DNA from: Peptococcaceae bacterium
GTDB lineage: Bacteria; Bacillota; Dehalobacteriia; UBA7702
Direction: 5' to 3'
NCBI GenBank assembly: GCA_019415505.1
Contig: DXZC01000075.1
Span: forward strand, 1 to 10,061
Length of the DNA: 10,061 nucleotides
Positions within the stretch are counted from its first letter, which is position 1. Every line of letters starts with the position of its first letter. Of this stretch, positions 6,636 to 10,061 are shown in pieces. Below the pieces are notes generated by a model. That model was not told where the DNA came from. It saw only the letters and a program-made list of their open reading frames with translations, and did not search any database. A program made the position numbers and the translations under genes.

Positions 6636-8027
6636 TTAAAGGGTAGCCCAGTTTTTAAATTTTGATACGGAGTTAATTTCAATATCTAAAATTTGTGCAA
6701 TCCGGGCTTTTGCCATTAAGGCCACGGCTGATTCGGGACGGGCGTTGGTTTCGCCAATATTTAATTCATTTCTGATATCCCGCATTACAGAGGAGTCATG
6801 TATATCAGCTAAGCTAACCTTTAGCTTATCCGCTACATATTGTTTTGCCTCATTAATTCTTAACTTTTTGGCCATTTGAACGCGAGCTACCAGATCTCCG
6901 GCAGTTCTAATACCACTCATACCGGCGCAAACTTCATGGTTAATGGGCATGCCATAGCAATCGCCAACGCCTATCTACAAACCGTCGGCTTTAGCTATTT
7001 CTACTAAAGCTTTATCCGCCCGGGACGCTGCGTCCAGAGGCACAGAGTCTGTAAGGGGCATGGCGCAAACCCCCATACCCACATTGGGATGGATTGGAAT
7101 GTTGCTGACTTCACTACAAGCTTTAATAAAGGTGCAAACCCGAGCAATATTCCAAGGGAAGGACATACTGCTATTGGTATTGACGGTAGGCCCGAAAATA
7201 TCAACGCCAGCTTGTTCCGCAATTTTAACCTGTTGGTGAGGATAAAGCCCCGCTAGGCGTTGGCCCTCAAATTCCAATTCACCATGCATGCCCAGGAAGA
7301 ATTCCCCAGCCATACCCGCTTCCACCGGGAAATCAGGATGCATTTCCTTGATTTTCTTTACTGCCAGGAAGGCGGCCAGGGCGTCGGCGTCGCCGGAAGC
7401 GCCTACTGTATCTAAATTAATGCCGTCAGCGCCGGCTTCGTACATTTTATGGGCCACGGTTACAATGTCCTTTACTGCGTGTTCTACTGCGATTTCCTGA
7501 GCTTCTTTTGCCTCGTCAATTTTTCCGGCGGGTAAAAGCTCCGCCCAGTTGCCTACCGGACCGTCGGGCTTGGTATAAAGTCCTAAATTGGGCATCGCGC
7601 CATAAAACACGGGAATAATCGTGTTAAGTTGGGCATGGTGCATGGCGCAAACTTCATCATGAATAATGGGTTTAATGGGTTTAAAGCTATAATCTATATG
7701 GGCCAATTCCGCTGTATCCATACAAAGAATCTTTTCGTCAATCATCAGTGCTGTGGTACGGTCTACTGATACGCCACAGCGGGTTGATACTTTTAGGGTG
7801 CCCTCGTCATTTGTCACCACAACCTCTTTACCAGGTTCTACTGTTGCAAATTTTTGGGGCATGGTGCAGATTTCTAAAAGATAATCTTGCTCTGAGGCAG
7901 ATAAGGGTGGGATTTTCCCTCTTGCGGCGGCATCCTCCACCCCCTGGGCAATTTCTTCCTTTATTTCATCGGCTGTCATATAATCGCCATAGCCATCGCC
8001 ATAACGAATAAAATACTTAGTCGCCAT
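6636..8027 (-). CDS. mtbB: Dimethylamine:corrinoid methyltransferase MtbB, pyrrolysine protein
   Basis: The enzyme demethylates dimethylamine to monomethylamine and methylates its corrinoid partner. The full product is 463 residues: 350, then TAG (6975-6977) read as pyrrolysine at residue 351, then 112 to a TAA stop. From memory, archaeal MtbB has pyrrolysine near residue 356. MtbB landmarks are GHIDYSFKP, PVFYGAMPNLGLY, EAGMAGEFFLGMHG, LAGLYPHQQ, NVGMGV before the TAG, and IGVGDCYGMPINHE with GMSGIRTAGDLVAR after it. This is clearly MtbB and not the unrelated-looking MtmB. A strong AGGAGG sits before the ATG. It is first in the mtbB-mtbC operon. The leader upstream is long and carries an element shared with mttB2, suggesting joint control. 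Confidence 0.96.
6975..6977 (-). other. In-frame UAG read as pyrrolysine in MtbB (residue 351)
   Basis: The minus-strand context TTG TAG ATA gives ADGL-Pyl-IGVGD, the known pyrrolysine site of dimethylamine methyltransferases. The next 112 residues match the family's C-terminal part. Confidence 0.95.
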
Positions 8028-8130
8028 AATGTTACCTCCTAATTAAAAACTTTATAGGTGCCATGTAAGTACCGGTTTTTCTTTACCCTAACCTAGAATT
8101 TGTTGTATCCCTGTGAGCTCAACAAGGAGA

Positions 8131-8170
8131 ACTTATGTATCTATCTCATATGTGTATAAAAGCACATAAG
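8131..8170. repeat. Overlapping, mutually exclusive inverted repeats in the mtbB leader
   Basis: CTTATGT (8131-8137) pairs with ACATAAG (8164-8170). TATGTG (8148-8153) pairs with CACATA (8163-8168). The two downstream arms overlap, so only one stem can form at a time. This could be a switchable leader structure or just AT-rich repetition. Confidence 0.3.
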
Positions 8171-8180
8171 TTTTAAAAAG

Positions 8181-8209
8181 GAAATACTGCGGTATAAAAG
8201 CAATATTTC
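8181..8209. promoter_or_regulatory. Inverted repeat, operator-like, upstream of mtbB
   Basis: GAAATACTGC (8181-8190) and GCAATATTTC (8200-8209) are 10-bp arms with one mismatch and a 9-base spacer. It lies about 155 bases before mtbB and could be a regulator site or an RNA stem-loop in the leader. Confidence 0.35.
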
Positions 8210-8310
8210 TGGAAAATAAGGAGTAATTCTAAAAAGGCTAAATTGCTTTCCTTTTATAGCTACACAGTATCATAAAGGAGGCCATGGTTATAGTAATTTT
8301 TTTTAATTGC

Positions 8311-8327
8311 TTTGTGATTTTTTTATA
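8311..8327 (-). promoter_or_regulatory. 17-bp element shared with the mttB2 upstream region
   Basis: On the minus strand this reads TATAAAAAAATCACAAA, identical to 856-872 upstream of mttB2 and in the same orientation to its gene. It is 283 bases before mtbB. It also forms one arm of an inverted repeat, TGATTTTTTT (8315-8324) / AAAAAAATCA (8345-8354), with a 20-base spacer. Confidence 0.4.
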
Positions 8328-8503
8328 ATTTTTTGCTCTAAAACAAAAAAATCATATATATTTTTTGCTTTATTTTTAATATATTATTCTTTCTTGGGCC
8401 AGCTCAAACCTAATATGTCCTCTACTGGGTTTATAATCTCCCAATCTTTACAGCTATTTTTCTGTTATTTATAGCGGCTTTTTGACTCAATACAAAAGTT
8501 TAA

Positions 8504-8535
8504 AGGGAGACTGCCTCCTCACGGAGCGTCTCCCT
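8504..8535 (-). terminator. Rho-independent terminator after the copy-2 regulator
   Basis: The outer stem AGGGAGAC (8504-8511) / GTCTCCCT (8528-8535) is extended by an inner CTCC/GGAG stem around a TCAC loop. On the minus strand it is followed by TTAAACTTTTG and lies 59 bases past the regulator stop. It separates that gene from the mtbB-mtbC operon. Confidence 0.75.
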
Positions 8536-8594
8536 ATATATTTTGCTGGGCAAGGTTTTCTAGCTGTATTTTTAAGTATTTATAAACTGGGTAA

Positions 8595-9845
8595 TCAATT
8601 ATTTTTCCGCCATTTGCTGGGGGAAACGCCTTCAAAGCGTTTAAAAACCTTAATGTAGTAGCTTTGGTCCGTAAAACCAGTATTTTGGGCAATCTCGGAG
8701 AGGGGCACTCCATCCCGTAAAAATTGCTTACTGGCGTCAATGCGTACCTTATTAAGGTATTCGGAATAACTTTGACCGGCGCATTTCTTAAATAGATAGC
8801 TTAAATAACTGGAGTTTAAAGCCACGTGTTCAGCAACGTCCTTTAAGGTGATAGCCATGTAATTCTGGCGAATATAGGACATGGCTGCTAAAATTAATTT
8901 GTTGTTTTGATGGTTGATTTTGCGGAAAAAAGCCTGCTGAAAACAGTCGACAGTATTGTAGATTACCGGATTTAAACTGGTGAAAGATGTGGCGGACAAC
9001 AGCTTTTCAATATTCACATAATTTTGGCCAAAAACGTGCTCCTGATTGACGTTGCGTTTTTTAGCTGCCTGAATTAGGGCCAGAAAAAAGAGGGCTGCCC
9101 TATGGCGCGTTTCTTCAAAAGTTTCGTATTTAAACACTTCCTTGACAAAGTTGGCTAACAGCATTTCCAGCGCTTTCTGCCAAATTCCCGGCTTATCCTC
9201 ATCCTCTAGGGATATCAGTTCCAGCTCCTTTTGAAAGGTCTGGGCTGCTGTTAAAAACTCAGGATAAAGGGTCAAGCGAAATTCTTGCCGTAGCTTTTCG
9301 CTAAGTATTATCAGGGTGTTCTCTTTTTGATTGCCCGATTGCCAATGGTAGCTGGCAGCGGGAAATACGGAGCGTTGCAGTGTCTTGCCTAAAGCGTTTA
9401 CCTGGTCCTCACCTAAAAGGGGTACTCCCTGTAGCATTTGGTATATTTCCTGGGAGTGCGAGCGCAATAGGCGGCTGCGTTCTAAGAAGGTATTTATCAA
9501 CGGTTTGTCCGGTGGCTCCAGGAGCAAAGGGCCTGATGAAACAAAGTAGACAGTATCCTCATCGGGGAAAATAGGCACAGCTATATTGATTAAACCAAAG
9601 GGGCAATGATATGTTTGGGCATTGCCTTCTTTCAGGGCGGGGCTACAGCTTTCCAGGTAGTCGTGGGTGCAAATACCGGCTTTGTCAAATTGCTGTATAA
9701 ATTCACAAACATGGTGGCATTGGTAACAGCTTCTATCGCCAATGCCTTTGCCGGTATCGTCCAGGAGATAGCATTTTACCCCGGTTGCCAGTTCATAATC
9801 TTTTATAGCGGATTTTATTTGCAGTAGCTTCTTATTATTATTCAT
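8595..9845 (-). CDS. PocR-domain AraC-family transcriptional regulator, copy 2
   Basis: This is a 416-residue paralogue of the regulator at 4291-5559 with the same layout: an N-terminal PocR-type sensor (about residues 5-120; YHCPFGLINI at 79-88, GPLLLEPPDK), a helical linker and a C-terminal AraC double helix-turn-helix (about 315-416, ending VSPSKWRKNN). Cysteines 47, 59, 67 and 81 keep the C-x11-C-x7-C-x13-C spacing of copy 1; extra cysteines occur at 40 and 43. The ATG start has only a weak ribosome binding site (GAGAGTGGGT), so translation may be low. It ends in TGA and has its own terminator. Its position upstream of mtbB-mtbC on the same strand makes control of that operon likely; the signal is unknown. 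Confidence 0.9.
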   Translation of the reverse strand: MNNNKKLLQIKSAIKDYELATGVKCYLLDDTGKGIGDRSCYQCHHVCEFIQQFDKAGICTHDYLESCSPALKEGNAQTYHCPFGLINIAVPIFPDEDTVYFVSSGPLLLEPPDKPLINTFLERSRLLRSHSQEIYQMLQGVPLLGEDQVNALGKTLQRSVFPAASYHWQSGNQKENTLIILSEKLRQEFRLTLYPEFLTAAQTFQKELELISLEDEDKPGIWQKALEMLLANFVKEVFKYETFEETRHRAALFFLALIQAAKKRNVNQEHVFGQNYVNIEKLLSATSFTSLNPVIYNTVDCFQQAFFRKINHQNNKLILAAMSYIRQNYMAITLKDVAEHVALNSSYLSYLFKKCAGQSYSEYLNKVRIDASKQFLRDGVPLSEIAQNTGFTDQSYYIKVFKRFEGVSPSKWRKNN

Positions 9846-9884
9846 AACGCACTACCCACTCTCTATGCACACATAGGTTAAAAT

Positions 9885-9898
9885 TTAACGGTTGTTAA
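9885..9898. promoter_or_regulatory. Operator-like palindrome 1 at the right edge
   Basis: TTAAC-GGTT-GTTAA is a perfect palindrome with 5-bp arms around GGTT. It shares AACGGTTGTT with the next palindrome, 25 bp away centre to centre. The form resembles TetR-family operators. It lies 40 bases before the copy-2 regulator start and may control that gene or a divergent gene beyond the window. Confidence 0.55.
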
Positions 9899-9909
9899 CT
9901 TTATTACAG

Positions 9910-9923
9910 TGAACGGTTGTTCA
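9910..9923. promoter_or_regulatory. Operator-like palindrome 2 at the right edge
   Basis: TGAAC-GGTT-GTTCA is a perfect palindrome with 5-bp arms and the same GGTT centre as the site at 9885-9898. Two such sites side by side support a real operator pair. From here to 10061 the DNA is AT-rich with no supported gene. Confidence 0.55.
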
Positions 9924-10061
9924 TATGACTAAAAAGCGGAGAAAAGGAGTGAAAGTAATAGAGAAAAGTTTGCTGCGCGTCAGAGTATATATTTAAGAGT
10001 ATCAAATATCATTTTCCATTATATTTTATTTTCATAATATATTATTGTAAAATTTTTAGGT

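Larger units (their letters stand above)
8028..8503. other. Long AT-rich leader upstream of mtbB
   Basis: No gene is supported in these 476 bases. On the minus strand the region must contain the mtbB promoter; a candidate is TTGTAT, 16 bases, then TATAAA just after the upstream terminator (about 8468-8495), but it is weak. The region holds the shared 17-bp element, several inverted repeats (8100-8125, 8131-8170, 8181-8209, 8315-8354) and poly-A/T tracts. I saw no cobalamin-riboswitch box. Confidence 0.6.

Noticed and set aside
8284..8328. Small + strand ORF after AAAGGAGG (MVIVIFFNC...)
   Set aside because: Spacing to the ATG is only two bases and the product is 14 residues translated from a poly-T spacer.
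8336..8342. CTCTAAA as an anticodon loop of tRNA-Pyl
   Set aside because: No acceptor, D or T stems and no CCA-proximal pairing can be formed around it.
8028..8503. Cobalamin riboswitch upstream of mtbB
   Set aside because: I could not find the conserved B12 box or its flanking pairing elements on either strand.
1..10061. CRISPR arrays, insertion sequences or integrase/att structures
   Set aside because: No regularly spaced repeats, transposase-like frames or terminal inverted repeats were seen.

Overview
The window is a methylamine-utilisation locus whose four methyltransferase genes are each interrupted by one in-frame UAG (amber) codon. The UAG falls exactly where the MttB and MtbB families carry pyrrolysine, and the protein continues in frame and in family after it. 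I therefore annotate them as full-length pyrrolysine proteins, not as broken genes. The regulators are bacterial (PocR sensor plus AraC DNA-binding domain), Shine-Dalgarno sites are strong and base composition is moderate to AT-rich. This points to a pyrrolysine-decoding anaerobic bacterium, probably a Bacillota acetogen or sulfate/organohalide reducer, rather than a methanogenic archaeon. That assignment is inference. The pyl genes (pylT, pylS, pylBCD) are not in the window.

Layout. Bases 1-840 (+) hold the 3' part of a first mttB-type gene (cut by the window edge), followed at 981-2450 (+) by a complete, canonical-looking mttB and a strong terminator (2493-2530). A 423-base gap separates it from a convergent unit: mttB3 (2874-4277, -) lies 13 bases downstream of a PocR/AraC regulator gene (4291-5559, -). 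A 394-base spacer with several hairpins follows, then a two-gene operon mtbB (6636-8027, -) and mtbC (5954-6601, -). Upstream lie a 476-base AT-rich leader, a terminator (8504-8535) and a second PocR/AraC regulator (8595-9845, -). The right edge carries two operator-like palindromes.

How the genes fit together. By family knowledge, MttB transfers a methyl group from trimethylamine, and MtbB one from dimethylamine, to the cobalt of a small corrinoid protein of the MtbC/MttC type. A further methyltransferase (MtbA in methanogens, or a tetrahydrofolate-linked enzyme in bacteria) takes the methyl onward. Only one corrinoid protein is present here for four methyltransferases, and no corrinoid-reactivating RamA or second-step methyltransferase is visible. 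The two regulators share an identically spaced four-cysteine pattern and probably sense a signal for this pathway.

The most notable points are: two MttB copies (1 and 3) that diverge from canonical MttB around the presumed active site while keeping pyrrolysine; a UAG codon at the natural end of mttB3 backed up by UAA three codons later; a 17-bp element shared upstream of mttB2 and mtbB; and palindromes with a common GGTT centre.
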